From Woeseia sp. (GTDB taxonomy: Bacteria; Pseudomonadota; Gammaproteobacteria; Steroidobacterales; Woeseiaceae): a stretch of DNA of 9,417 bases. Below are positions 1-6,351 of this stretch, piece after piece. The notes beneath the pieces were generated by a model. That model saw nothing but the letters and a program-made list of their open reading frames with translations. It had not been told where the DNA came from and did not search any database. The DNA is taken from the NCBI GenBank assembly GCA_003229095.1, contig QIHS01000099.1, forward strand, positions 1-9,417. The letters are read 5' to 3'. The translations under genes were made by a program, and so were the position numbers. The stretch's first letter is position 1; every line of letters starts with the position of its first letter.

Positions 1-715
1 GCATAAGGCTGAATTGGCCGAATGTGCGTGACAGCGAGAATTTCGTCCGCGCAGATTTTCCGTCACCCCTGACGACGACATGTCTTTCCCCATTCTTGCG
101 GTGCTCTACAAAAAGCGGCGCATCCACCTGCCGATCGCCGAACTGCCAATCGCCGGCAACCAGCGCCATGTAGTTCTTCTCGACGCGATTCTGACGAAAA
201 CGTTCGTGGAGCTCACGCAATGCACTGCGTTTTTTTGCCAGAACAAGGCAACCGGAGGTATCCCGGTCAAGGCGGTGCGCCAGCGAAAGATCACGACATT
301 CCGGGCGTGCTGCGCGCAACAATTCAATGGCGCCATGACTGATGCCACTGCCACCATGCACCGCCAGCCCGCTCGGTTTGTTGATGACCAGGATTCGCTT
401 GTCCTCGAACAGAATCTGATTTTCGAGACTCTCGATCTTGCCGCTGGGCACCGCTTCTACCGGGCTTGAATCGATACGAACCGGCGGAATTCTGACCTCG
501 TCACCGTCAACCAGGCGATATTCGGCGCGTATTCGCCCACCGTTCACGCGCACCTCTCCGCGCCGCAAAATCCGGTACAAGCGCCCCTTGGGCAGGCCCG
601 GCAACTCGCGCCTGAGGAAATTGTCGATTCGCTGGCCTGCAAGCTCTGCATCGATGCGAATCTTGCGCACGGCGGTTTGTGGGATGTGATCGAGAGATGT
701 GCTGCTGGATATCAT
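1..715 (-). CDS. rluC: 23S rRNA pseudouridine synthase RluC (5' part, runs off the window)
   Basis: Only the first 238 codons are present; the gene continues beyond base 1 (E. coli RluC is 319 residues). RluC isomerises specific uridines of 23S rRNA to pseudouridine in the cytoplasm. An S4-type RNA-binding domain covers about residues 17-80 (GQRIDNFLRRELPG, YRILRRGEVRVN, then GDEVRIPP). The RluA-family catalytic core follows, with INKPSGLAVHGGSG at 111-124 and the signature HRLDRDTSG at 147-155, where D150 is the expected catalytic aspartate. The ATG at 713-715 is the first start after an in-frame stop a few codons upstream. No strong Shine-Dalgarno is visible. It is divergent from rne, the arrangement found in E. 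coli and many relatives. A TAAAAT hexamer on the minus strand (733-728) could be a -10 box, which would leave only a very short leader. Identity is essentially certain from the motifs and context. Confidence 0.97.
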   Translation of the reverse strand, partial: MISSSTSLDHIPQTAVRKIRIDAELAGQRIDNFLRRELPGLPKGRLYRILRRGEVRVNGGRIRAEYRLVDGDEVRIPPVRIDSSPVEAVPSGKIESLENQILFEDKRILVINKPSGLAVHGGSGISHGAIELLRAARPECRDLSLAHRLDRDTSGCLVLAKKRSALRELHERFRQNRVEKNYMALVAGDWQFGDRQVDAPLFVEHRKNGERHVVVRGDGKSARTKFSLSRTFGQFSLM

Positions 716-757
716 GAAATCAGACTTATTTTAGTTAGCTCAGTGACTTATTTCGCA

Positions 758-785
758 TTGCCGGGGCCGGCAGCTATGCTATATT
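758..785 (+). promoter_or_regulatory. Candidate sigma70 promoter of rne
   Basis: TTGCCG (758-763) is followed after 16 bases by TATATT (780-785), matching the consensus boxes at 4/6 and 5/6. The spacer contains a small inverted repeat, GCCGG-GG-CCGGC (760-771), which overlaps the -35 edge and could be an operator or simply GC-rich spacer. The predicted start near 792 gives rne a leader of roughly 395 nt. That is close to the 361-nt leader known for E. coli rne. The promoter is inferred from sequence only. Confidence 0.5.
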
Positions 786-1185
786 ACCTCCCCGTGACGG
801 CAAATGGGCTTTTTTGCTCGCCGCACGAATGGCTTATCCGCCGGATTTTTACACGATTCTGCAAGATCAAGATGACTCGCAAATCAACCCGTCCGGCAAA
901 TTTAAGCGTATTTTTTATTCATTCCTGGCCTCGTTTCGATGAGACCAGACTCCACGGTAGCAAGCACGGTAATCCGGCGAGCGCCGACGCGGCAATGCCG
1001 CAGGGTATAAATGATCAGTTTTGTACTGGGCCTGATGGACATTATTCAGGACCACACGAAGTCAGTTAATCGAAGCGCGGGCAGTCCTTGCCCAGCGCTG
1101 CATTATGCATCTCCCTGCGCCACCGTATCGCCCTCATTCAGCCGTCCTGGTTTGCTGCCCGCGAAATACCAACAAGAAGGGCATC
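786..1185 (+). promoter_or_regulatory. Long rne 5' leader
   Basis: This stretch has no convincing gene. In E. coli the rne leader folds into hairpins that let RNase E degrade its own mRNA, so a leader of similar length here suggests the same feedback. It has U-rich runs (TTTTTT near 812 and 910-917) and a hairpin at 925-948 directly after the second run. The leader ends in AGAAGG (1175-1180), five bases before the rne ATG, which is a good ribosome-binding site. An ATG at 1011 preceded by CAGGG opens a 92-codon frame running into rne, but nothing else supports it as a gene. The length and the hairpin are seen; autoregulation is inferred from the family. Confidence 0.45.
925..948 (+). promoter_or_regulatory. 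Stem-loop in the rne leader, candidate autoregulatory hairpin
   Basis: CTGG-c-CTC (925-932) pairs with GAG-a-CCAG (941-948): seven base pairs, one C/A mismatch and an 8-base loop. The U-rich single-stranded tract TATTTTTTATTCATTC lies immediately 5' (909-924). A U-rich strand beside a hairpin is what RNase E prefers to bind and cut, so this is the best local candidate for feedback control. No sequence identity to the E. coli leader hairpins is claimed. Confidence 0.35.
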
Positions 1186-3837
1186 ATGAAAAGAATGTTA
1201 ATCAATGCAACTCAGGAAGAAGAGTTGCGCATGGCAATGGTCGATGGCCAGAGCCTCTACGATCTCAATATCGAACTTCCAGCAAGTGAACGTACCAAAG
1301 CCAATATATACAAAGGTGAAATAACCCGAATCGAGCCCAGCCTCGAAGCGGCTTTTGTCAATTACGGCGCTGATCGGCACGGCTTCCTGCCGCTTAAAGA
1401 GATATCCAGCGAATATTTCGTCAAGGATGTCGAACCCGGCAAGAAGATCAATATCAAAGACGTCCTGAAAGAAGGACAGGATATCGTCGTCCAGATCGAC
1501 AAGGAAGAGCGTGGCAACAAGGGCGCGGCTCTAACGACCTTCGTCAGCCTGGCTGGCCGGTTCATCGTGTTAAAACCCAATAAACAGCGCTCAGGCGGCG
1601 TGTCGAGACGCATCGTTGGCGAAGACCGCGATCTGGCCCGGCAGTCGATGCGGGACGTCGAAATACCCGATGGCATGAGCGTCATCCTGCGCACAGCCGG
1701 CATTGACCGCAGCGCCGAGGAACTCAGCTGGGATATAGACAACCTGATGGCGGTCTGGCAAGCCATACTGAAAGTGGTGGTGCAGCAGGCGACTCCATTT
1801 CTTATCTACCGGGAAAGCAACGCCGTGGTACGGGCGCTGCGCGACTACCTGACCAACGAAGTTGGTGAGATTCTGATCGACGACGAGGCCACCTACAAAG
1901 AAGCGCAAGAGTTTGTCGAACAGGTAATGCCGCACAACCTGCGTAAATTGAAACACTACGAAGACGATGTGCCATTGTTCACGCGCTACCAGATCGAATC
2001 ACAGATCGAATCAGCGTTTGCCCATTCGGTGACGCTGCCATCCGGCGGCAGCATCGTAATCGATCATACGGAAGCACTGGTATCGATAGACATCAACTCC
2101 GCCCGCGCGACCAAAGGGGCAGACATTGAGGCCACGGCGCTTAACACCAACCTCGAAGCCGCGGACGAAGTCGCCCGCCAGTTACGTTTACGGGATCTCG
2201 GCGGACTTATCGTCATCGACTTCATTGATATGGGCCCGCAGCGCAATCAGCGCGATGTCGAAAACAGGCTTCGCGAAGCCGTTCGACAGGATCGTGCCAG
2301 AGTGCAGCTGGGCAAGATCAGCCGCTTCGGTCTGCTTGAGATGTCACGCCAGCGTTTGCGACCATCGCTGGGCGAATCCAGTGCACTGGTTTGTCCGCGC
2401 TGTTCCGGCATCGGCAATATCAGGAGTGTTGAATCGCTGGCGCTCGCCATTTTGCGAATCATTGGCGAGGAAGCACGCAAGGAACGAACCGCGAAAGTGA
2501 TCGCGCAATTGCCGATCGAAGTTGCTACCTATCTGCTAAACGAAAAACGCGACTGGGTGCAAAGCCTTGAGTCGCGACATGACACACAGGTTATCCTGGT
2601 CGCGAACCCGGTGCTCGATACGCCGCATTTCCAGGTCCGCAGAATTCGTGACGACCAGGTTGATTTGCCCGAGAATGTGGGCATCAGTTTCAAGCTGGTC
2701 GAAACGGAAGACGAACCTGCGATCACACAGACAATGCAGGACAAGAAACCCGCCGAAATTGCGGCTATTACTACTGTCGTGACAACAACGCCCGCCCCGC
2801 CACGCGAGACGCCAGCCAAGACCGGCCCCGGATTATTCTCCCGAATAGCGAGTTTTTTCAGCAGTTCGACCGACACGGACAATAAGAAAAAGCAACCGGC
2901 GCGCAGACAATCCAGAGGCCAGTCAGACAGCAGGCGGCGCGGTAGTCAGCGCAACAAGAAGCGCGGCGATTCGCAACGTCAGTCCGGCACCAGGGGACAG
3001 TCTCGATCGAATCAGCAAAGCAGCAAAAAACGCGGCAAAAAAACGCAGGGCGGCGACTCAGAGCGCAAGTCTCAGCAGTCAAACCGAAAGTCCGGTGCTC
3101 AGGGAAAAACTCAGCAGGAATCAGGTGACAACGCGGCGCAGGAAAAGCAGAGTGACAACCGCCAGCCTGGCCAGGCCACGAGCAAACGCCGCAGCCGAGG
3201 TGGTCGTCGCAGACGTCGTGGTGCAGAAGCATCAGAGACAACTGAGGCGCAGGTAAACGAGCAGGCAGTTTCTGAACAGGCGACCGCTGAACCAGTGACA
3301 GAGAAAAAGCCGGAAAGAAAACCGAGGAAGCCGAGAACCAGGAAGCCCGCGACCAAGACTGACGCGAATGAGTCTTCGGCAGCAGCTAGCATTGATGCTG
3401 CGCCGCCCGTTGATGCTCCGAAGACCGACGCGGCAGTAACGGAAAAACCTGCCGTGGAAAAGACTGCGGCGCCAAAAACTGAATCGGCAAGACCTGCGAA
3501 AAAGACTGAAGCCAGGAAGGCTGAAAGGCCTGCAGGCTACGAAGACACACAACCAGAACTGCCGGTCCTCAGAATGCAGGAAGAAAGAGGTCGTCCTGAC
3601 AAGCCGGCGGCGAAGTCTGAACCGAAACCTAAATCTGAAATAGCACAAGAGCCTAAGGTGGATAAACCAAAGCCTGCGGAGAAACCCCGGAGTTCAGATA
3701 ACGGTGACGGACAACGCTCTTCTTCAACCGGCGTAACTGGTGGTGAGAAAAAAGCGGCTCCGCCGGAAAAGAAACCTGCCGGCCGGCTGATGCCCTGGGC
3801 GTCGGATGATGCTGCCCCGTCTTCGGATAAGGACTAA
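1186..3837 (+). CDS. rne: Ribonuclease E (degradosome endoribonuclease)
   Basis: 883 residues. RNase E cuts AU-rich single-stranded RNA, starts mRNA decay, processes rRNA and tRNA, and scaffolds the degradosome at the inner membrane. The start MKRMLINATQEEELR matches E. coli RNase E and has AGAAGG five bases upstream; a further 27 in-frame codons upstream are not likely to be translated. The S1 and 5'-sensor region lies at about 35-215 (ANIYKGEITRIEPSLEAAFV; DKEERGNKGAALTTF). The DNase I-like catalytic part carries D302 (SIDINSARAT) and D345 (IVIDFIDMG), equivalent to E. coli D303 and D346. The Zn-link CPRCSG has C403 and C406. After about residue 510 the chain becomes disordered, rich in K, R, Q, P and A. 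Inside it lie an amphipathic segment GPGLFSRIASFFSS (547-560), probably the membrane-targeting helix, and an arginine cluster (667-679) probably for RNA. The tail is shorter than in E. coli (1061 residues in total). Confidence 0.98.
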   Translation: MKRMLINATQEEELRMAMVDGQSLYDLNIELPASERTKANIYKGEITRIEPSLEAAFVNYGADRHGFLPLKEISSEYFVKDVEPGKKINIKDVLKEGQDIVVQIDKEERGNKGAALTTFVSLAGRFIVLKPNKQRSGGVSRRIVGEDRDLARQSMRDVEIPDGMSVILRTAGIDRSAEELSWDIDNLMAVWQAILKVVVQQATPFLIYRESNAVVRALRDYLTNEVGEILIDDEATYKEAQEFVEQVMPHNLRKLKHYEDDVPLFTRYQIESQIESAFAHSVTLPSGGSIVIDHTEALVSIDINSARATKGADIEATALNTNLEAADEVARQLRLRDLGGLIVIDFIDMGPQRNQRDVENRLREAVRQDRARVQLGKISRFGLLEMSRQRLRPSLGESSALVCPRCSGIGNIRSVESLALAILRIIGEEARKERTAKVIAQLPIEVATYLLNEKRDWVQSLESRHDTQVILVANPVLDTPHFQVRRIRDDQVDLPENVGISFKLVETEDEPAITQTMQDKKPAEIAAITTVVTTTPAPPRETPAKTGPGLFSRIASFFSSSTDTDNKKKQPARRQSRGQSDSRRRGSQRNKKRGDSQRQSGTRGQSRSNQQSSKKRGKKTQGGDSERKSQQSNRKSGAQGKTQQESGDNAAQEKQSDNRQPGQATSKRRSRGGRRRRRGAEASETTEAQVNEQAVSEQATAEPVTEKKPERKPRKPRTRKPATKTDANESSAAASIDAAPPVDAPKTDAAVTEKPAVEKTAAPKTESARPAKKTEARKAERPAGYEDTQPELPVLRMQEERGRPDKPAAKSEPKPKSEIAQEPKVDKPKPAEKPRSSDNGDGQRSSSTGVTGGEKKAAPPEKKPAGRLMPWASDDAAPSSDKD

Positions 3838-3865
3838 ACAACCTGGCTGCGGAATTTCAACCAAT

Positions 3866-4354
3866 CTAAAGTTCGCGGCGAAGCTTCTCCAGCATTGCCC
3901 TGGATGCATCCTCGACAAGATCGAGGACACGTTCGAATCCCGTCGAGCCACCGTAGTAGGGATCGGGCACTTCGTGTTCAGATGACGAACCCGCGAACTG
4001 AAGGAATAGCTGCAGCTTGCCGATATATTCTGGCTCACAAGATTCTTTGAGGGTCACCAGGTTAAGTTCGTCCATTGCCAGGATGTGATCGAATTTCTCA
4101 AAGTCGTCGGGGCTAACACGCCGAGCCCGAATACCTTGCAACGAATAGCCACGACTTTCAGCTGCTGCCATGCTGCGCCGGTCTGGCCCCTCGCTATCGT
4201 GATAGGCATGCGTTCCAGCCGAATCAGTGAGAATCCAGTCTTCAAGACTCGCGTCACTGACCATTTTTCGAAAAACGCCTTCTGCCGTCGGCGAACGACA
4301 TATATTGCCCATACAAACGAACAAGACTTCAATTTTCTCTTTTTTATCAATCAT
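3866..4354 (-). CDS. Low-molecular-weight protein tyrosine phosphatase
   Basis: 162 residues, the usual size for this cytoplasmic family, which hydrolyses phosphotyrosine through a cysteinyl-phosphate intermediate. The P-loop is VCMGNICRSPTAEG, with nucleophile C14, R20 and S21 fitting CX5RS. The general-acid loop is DPYYGG with D131, followed by the usual C-terminal helix (FERVLDLVEDASRAMLEKL). Bacterial members often pair with exopolysaccharide tyrosine kinases, but none lies in this window, so the substrate is open; arsenate reductase-type activity is less likely given the DPYY loop. The ATG follows an in-frame TAA directly, so it is the first possible start. The only AGGAG lies 15 bases upstream, unusually far. 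It converges on rne with 28 bp between stops and no clear terminator. A phosphatase of this family next to rne is also known from Pseudomonas. Confidence 0.95.
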   Translation of the reverse strand: MIDKKEKIEVLFVCMGNICRSPTAEGVFRKMVSDASLEDWILTDSAGTHAYHDSEGPDRRSMAAAESRGYSLQGIRARRVSPDDFEKFDHILAMDELNLVTLKESCEPEYIGKLQLFLQFAGSSSEHEVPDPYYGGSTGFERVLDLVEDASRAMLEKLRREL

Positions 4355-4433
4355 TTAAGTAGATTTTAACTCCTCGTATCTGCCTCTTCTCATACCAATA
4401 GGCCCTTAATATTGCAGGATTGCATGCCGAAAC

Positions 4434-4556
4434 GCCAAATCGGGACATCCGCCGAATCGGGACATCCACTATTCGTACCGCCTCTTTATGTTGCTTTCCA
4501 AAGAAACTTTCCGTTGGAAATAGTGGCTGTCCTAAAATTACGGTCCTGAAATTACG
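4434..4556. repeat. Symmetric repeat element: two tandem pairs around a 14-bp inverted repeat
   Basis: Four pieces of order are visible. A 17-bp unit GCC(A/G)AATCGGGACATCC occurs twice head to tail (4434-4450, 4451-4467; 16/17 identical). GGACATCCACTATT (4460-4473) is mirrored by AATAGTGGCTGTCC (4519-4532), 13 of 14 pairing across a 45-base spacer. Inside, TTTCCAA (4495-4501) and TTGGAAA (4514-4520) form a second perfect hairpin. A 14-bp unit GTCCT(A/G)AAATTACG occurs twice at the right edge (4529-4542, 4543-4556; 13/14). Such an imperfect palindrome between genes resembles REP/BIME-type elements mobilised in trans by Y1 (RAYT) transposases, but no transposase is in the window, so this assignment is inference. 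An 88-codon plus-strand frame crosses it and looks spurious. Confidence 0.7.
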
Positions 4557-4657
4557 TTCTTCGCGAGCCGATAGGCCTGCTGGACGTCATCGCCGCCGGA
4601 TTAATATTGGGCGGTGTTGTTCTGGTAACGCGCAGGGAGAGTCCGACGTGGAAATGA
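4550..4657 (+). pseudogene. Remnant of the 3' end of an EamA/DMT-type transporter gene
   Basis: Read on the plus strand after an in-frame TGA at 4547-4549, the frame gives about 35 residues ending in TGA at 4655-4657. It contains REPIGLLDVIAAGLILGG followed by VVLVTRRESPTWK. A short charged or polar start with Glu-Pro, one hydrophobic helix with small residues, then a basic tail is the typical last helix of EamA/DMT-family drug and metabolite exporters (pattern 'GEPL..ll.GaaLilaGvvLv.r'). There is no start codon and nothing DMT-like upstream, where the repeat element begins. So it is a stranded 3' end, not a gene. The family call comes from the pattern of one helix, so another membrane protein remains possible. 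Confidence 0.55.
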
Positions 4658-4695
4658 GGACGATATTTACGAAAACACATCTATAACAGCAATAC

Positions 4696-4736
4696 CGATT
4701 TCTGTCCGGGGCAGAGTCAGCGGCTGCCCAAAATCG
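4696..4736. repeat. Nested inverted repeat, possible weak bidirectional terminator
   Basis: GGGCAG (4709-4714) pairs with CTGCCC (4724-4729) around a 9-base loop, and the outer arms CGATTT (4696-4701) and AAATCG (4731-4736) also pair. The outer arm ends five bases past the stop of the minus-strand gene at 4741. It could end that transcript, although no T-run follows the stem on either strand, so a classic intrinsic terminator is not supported. Confidence 0.4.
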
Positions 4737-4740
4737 TAGG

Positions 4741-5133
4741 TTATTCTTTGGTTACTTCGATAGAGAGTAGTTCGGATTTAAAGCTTTGCCCTGCGTTGCC
4801 CATTTCTTCGAGAATACGAAGGAATTCTTCGTCTTTGTGCAACGCCGTTTCCGCCTCTGCAAAAGCAATCAAGGACGGCAGCTCCCAGTAGAGGTGAATT
4901 TCGCCGTTCTTTTCTGCCGCAAATGTCGCCTGGAAAACGCGTAACCTGGCCGGCAAATCAAGGCGTCTGGCGACCTCCTGAATGCGCTGCATGCGATCAA
5001 GAAAGCCAGCGAGGTCACCGTTAACGTCAACAATAATGACATCAAGCACCGGCCGATCCTGATCTGTTGCATTTAGAGGTAAAGACAGGCTGCAAACAAT
5101 GCTTGCCAGGAATGCGAGTAACAGAAATCTCAC
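4741..5133 (-). CDS. Small exported protein, probable dimeric alpha/beta-barrel (ABM/NIPSNAP-like) fold
   Basis: 130 residues starting at GTG (5133-5131), chosen because GGGAG sits seven bases upstream and the reading begins directly with a signal peptide. That peptide is MRFLLLAFLASIVCSLSLPL, with likely cleavage after NA at 22. The mature part (about 108 residues) has a strand-helix-strand-strand-helix pattern: VLDVIIVDV, a helix FLDRMQRIQEVARRLD, then ARLRVFQATFAA, EIHLYWELPS and a long helix from LIAFAEAETALH. This layout and the Y-W-E strand resemble periplasmic members of the dimeric alpha/beta-barrel group. No catalytic residues can be named and the function is unknown. It is a single transcription unit between two copies of a repeat (4434-4556 and 5242-5279). 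The coding call is firm, the fold call moderate. Confidence 0.8.
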   Translation of the reverse strand: MRFLLLAFLASIVCSLSLPLNATDQDRPVLDVIIVDVNGDLAGFLDRMQRIQEVARRLDLPARLRVFQATFAAEKNGEIHLYWELPSLIAFAEAETALHKDEEFLRILEEMGNAGQSFKSELLSIEVTKE

Positions 5134-5241
5134 GACTTATCTCCCAAGGAGGTCCACTGTAGTGTCGAATCAATGCTAACAGAATGCTGAAGGCGTAACC
5201 GACCGCAAATGTAATCGCGGAAAGCTAGCCGAATTGACCCT

Positions 5242-5279
5242 GGAATTTGTGGATGTCCTGAATTTAGGATGAAATTTCG
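5242..5279. repeat. Diverged second copy of the intergenic repeat
   Basis: GTGGATGTCCTGAATTTAGG (5249-5268), followed by a GAAATTTCG-like end at 5271-5279, aligns with the right half of the element at 4434-4556 (GTGGCTGTCCTAAAATTACG from 4523, then TGAAATTACG). GGAATTT, GAATTT and GAAATTT recur at about 11-18 base steps (5242, 5260, 5271). There is no matching inverted arm here, so it looks like a half-element. It lies just past the stop of the minus-strand gene ending at 5284. Confidence 0.5.
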
Positions 5280-5283
5280 CTTG

Positions 5284-5586
5284 TCAAAAGCTCAGGAAGA
5301 CGAACAGGCCAAGCAGCGTCGCTGCAAGTAGGATGGCGGGGCTGAAACCCGCAAATCTGGCTAACGTAGAAACGCTGTTGTGGCTTTTGGCGGTAATGAC
5401 TGCCAGGTAAATCGCCAGCAAGAATGTTGTGAAAAGTATGGCCAGAAAGGCCAGTACGGCCGAGGCACCCGCCGCAAATCCGGCTTCCGGGTTAGACACA
5501 AATCGTGGAACGATGAATGAGGCAACGACAAGAAACGAGCAGGCTGCAAATAGTCGATAGATTCGCTGTTCTGTCTTATTCGCCAT
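5284..5586 (-). CDS. Small three-helix inner-membrane protein of unknown function
   Basis: 100 residues from the ATG at 5586-5584, which has GGAAGG five bases upstream. An earlier in-frame ATG at 5676 would add 30 residues without membrane or signal character and is not preferred. Three hydrophobic helices are clear: about 11-29 (FAACSFLVVASFIVP), 42-65 (AVLAFLAILFTTFLLAIYLA) and 79-99 (AGFSPAILLAATLLGLFVFL). The short N-terminus is polar (MANKTEQRIYRL), and a polar loop KSHNSVSTLAR separates helices 2 and 3. I see no metal-binding or catalytic motif and recognise no family. It is divergent from the heme-enzyme operon starting at 5734, with 147 bp between, so the two may share a control region. 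Whether it works with that operon is unknown. Confidence 0.75.
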   Translation of the reverse strand: MANKTEQRIYRLFAACSFLVVASFIVPRFVSNPEAGFAAGASAVLAFLAILFTTFLLAIYLAVITAKSHNSVSTLARFAGFSPAILLAATLLGLFVFLSF

Positions 5587-5715
5587 TTTAGCCTTCCACG
5601 CTACTGACAGACCGGCCAAACTGCACGAATACCTGTCCGGACCGCCATAGGTATTTTCATCAATACAAGCTACCACCGCCCGGCCTGATACTTCTGGTTC
5701 TTGCGGGGTTCAACC

Positions 5716-5725
5716 TTCTATAGAA
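5716..5725. promoter_or_regulatory. Palindrome upstream of the heme-enzyme operon
   Basis: TTCTATAGAA is a perfect 10-bp palindrome ending eight bases before the ATG at 5734. It contains -10-like hexamers (TATAGA, TAGAAT), but no good -35 stands at the right distance (TTGCGG at 5701 is only 14 bases away). It may be an operator, part of a weak promoter, or chance. Confidence 0.2.
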
Positions 5726-5733
5726 TACGCGTC

Positions 5734-6351
5734 ATGTTTGCCAGACTCATTCCTTTTCTGCTGATAATCAGCCTCGGCGTCACTCCGACTGCCACAATCG
5801 CACACGGCAGTGTCTCGCCGGATGACGATCTTTGTATCATCCGTATCGGCTATTTCAGGGCGCACTTCAAGATATATTTGCCTGGCGACCGGCAACATCA
5901 GGAATATTGCGAAGATATCCCTTCAGCCGGAGAGGCCATATTCGTCATGGAATACGAACATAGCGGGCTGGGCAATGTGCCGATCGATTTTCGTGTAGTT
6001 AGAAACGTGACCGGACAAGGCATCTTCGCGAATCTGCAAGACATAGAGAAGATTCCGGATCTCGAAGCAGTAACGTTGTTCCATCATCGGGCTGCCATCC
6101 AGCCGGATGTATTCACATATTTACATCAATTCGACGAACAGGGAGATTTCATCGGCATCGTGACTGTCATTCAGCCGGAAACCGGAGAAATCTACACGGC
6201 CGTGTTTCCGTTTGAAGTTGGATTTTCCAGCGTCGGCATTTGGCCCTGGTTCGCCGGTGCTGCGATTTTTCTGCAGCTAAATTATTTGTGGCTGACTGGT
6301 TGGTTTACACGCAGGCGAAAGCGAACACCGGCGGCGCCAAGCCATGCGTGA
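5734..6351 (+). CDS. Exported, membrane-anchored protein with predicted His-Gly mature N-terminus; first gene of the heme-enzyme operon
   Basis: 205 residues from the ATG at 5734; a TTG 33 bases upstream is a less likely start because it puts charged residues before the signal peptide. The signal peptide is about 1-23 (FLLIISLGVTPTATIA), with cleavage expected before HGSVSPDD, so His24 would become the mature N-terminus. The periplasmic domain (24-165) is mostly beta. It has C34 and C59, probably a disulfide (DDLCIIRIGYF, QEYCEDIP), and FVMEYEHSGLG at 70-80. Near the end is a membrane helix (about 167-190, WPWFAGAAIFLQLNYLW) with a basic stop RRRKR, so the domain hangs from the inner membrane facing the periplasm. 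I do not recognise a named family. It overlaps the next gene by 8 bases. A free N-terminal His is a known copper ligand in CopC-like proteins and LPMOs; a metal role here is inference. Confidence 0.88.
   Translation: MFARLIPFLLIISLGVTPTATIAHGSVSPDDDLCIIRIGYFRAHFKIYLPGDRQHQEYCEDIPSAGEAIFVMEYEHSGLGNVPIDFRVVRNVTGQGIFANLQDIEKIPDLEAVTLFHHRAAIQPDVFTYLHQFDEQGDFIGIVTVIQPETGEIYTAVFPFEVGFSSVGIWPWFAGAAIFLQLNYLWLTGWFTRRRKRTPAAPSHA

Noticed and set aside
80..469. 129-codon plus-strand frame
   Set aside because: Antisense shadow of rluC, whose protein motifs are clear on the other strand.
1011..1289. 92-codon plus-strand frame in the rne leader with an ATG and a CAGGG upstream
   Set aside because: It runs about 100 bases into rne in another frame, and the product beyond the first 20 residues looks random; more likely untranslated leader.
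2858..3648. Long minus-strand frames opposite the rne tail
   Set aside because: The repetitive codons of the disordered tail leave the opposite strand open; the products show no domain or signal.
4085..4369. 94-codon plus-strand frame opposite the phosphatase gene
   Set aside because: Shadow of a gene with intact catalytic motifs on the minus strand.
4434..4556. CRISPR array or attachment site
   Set aside because: The tandem units touch each other without spacers, only two copies each are present, and no cas gene, integrase or tRNA is in the window.
4420..4686. 88-codon plus-strand frame
   Set aside because: It is made mostly of the repeat element read as codons, and it crosses the transporter remnant in a different frame.
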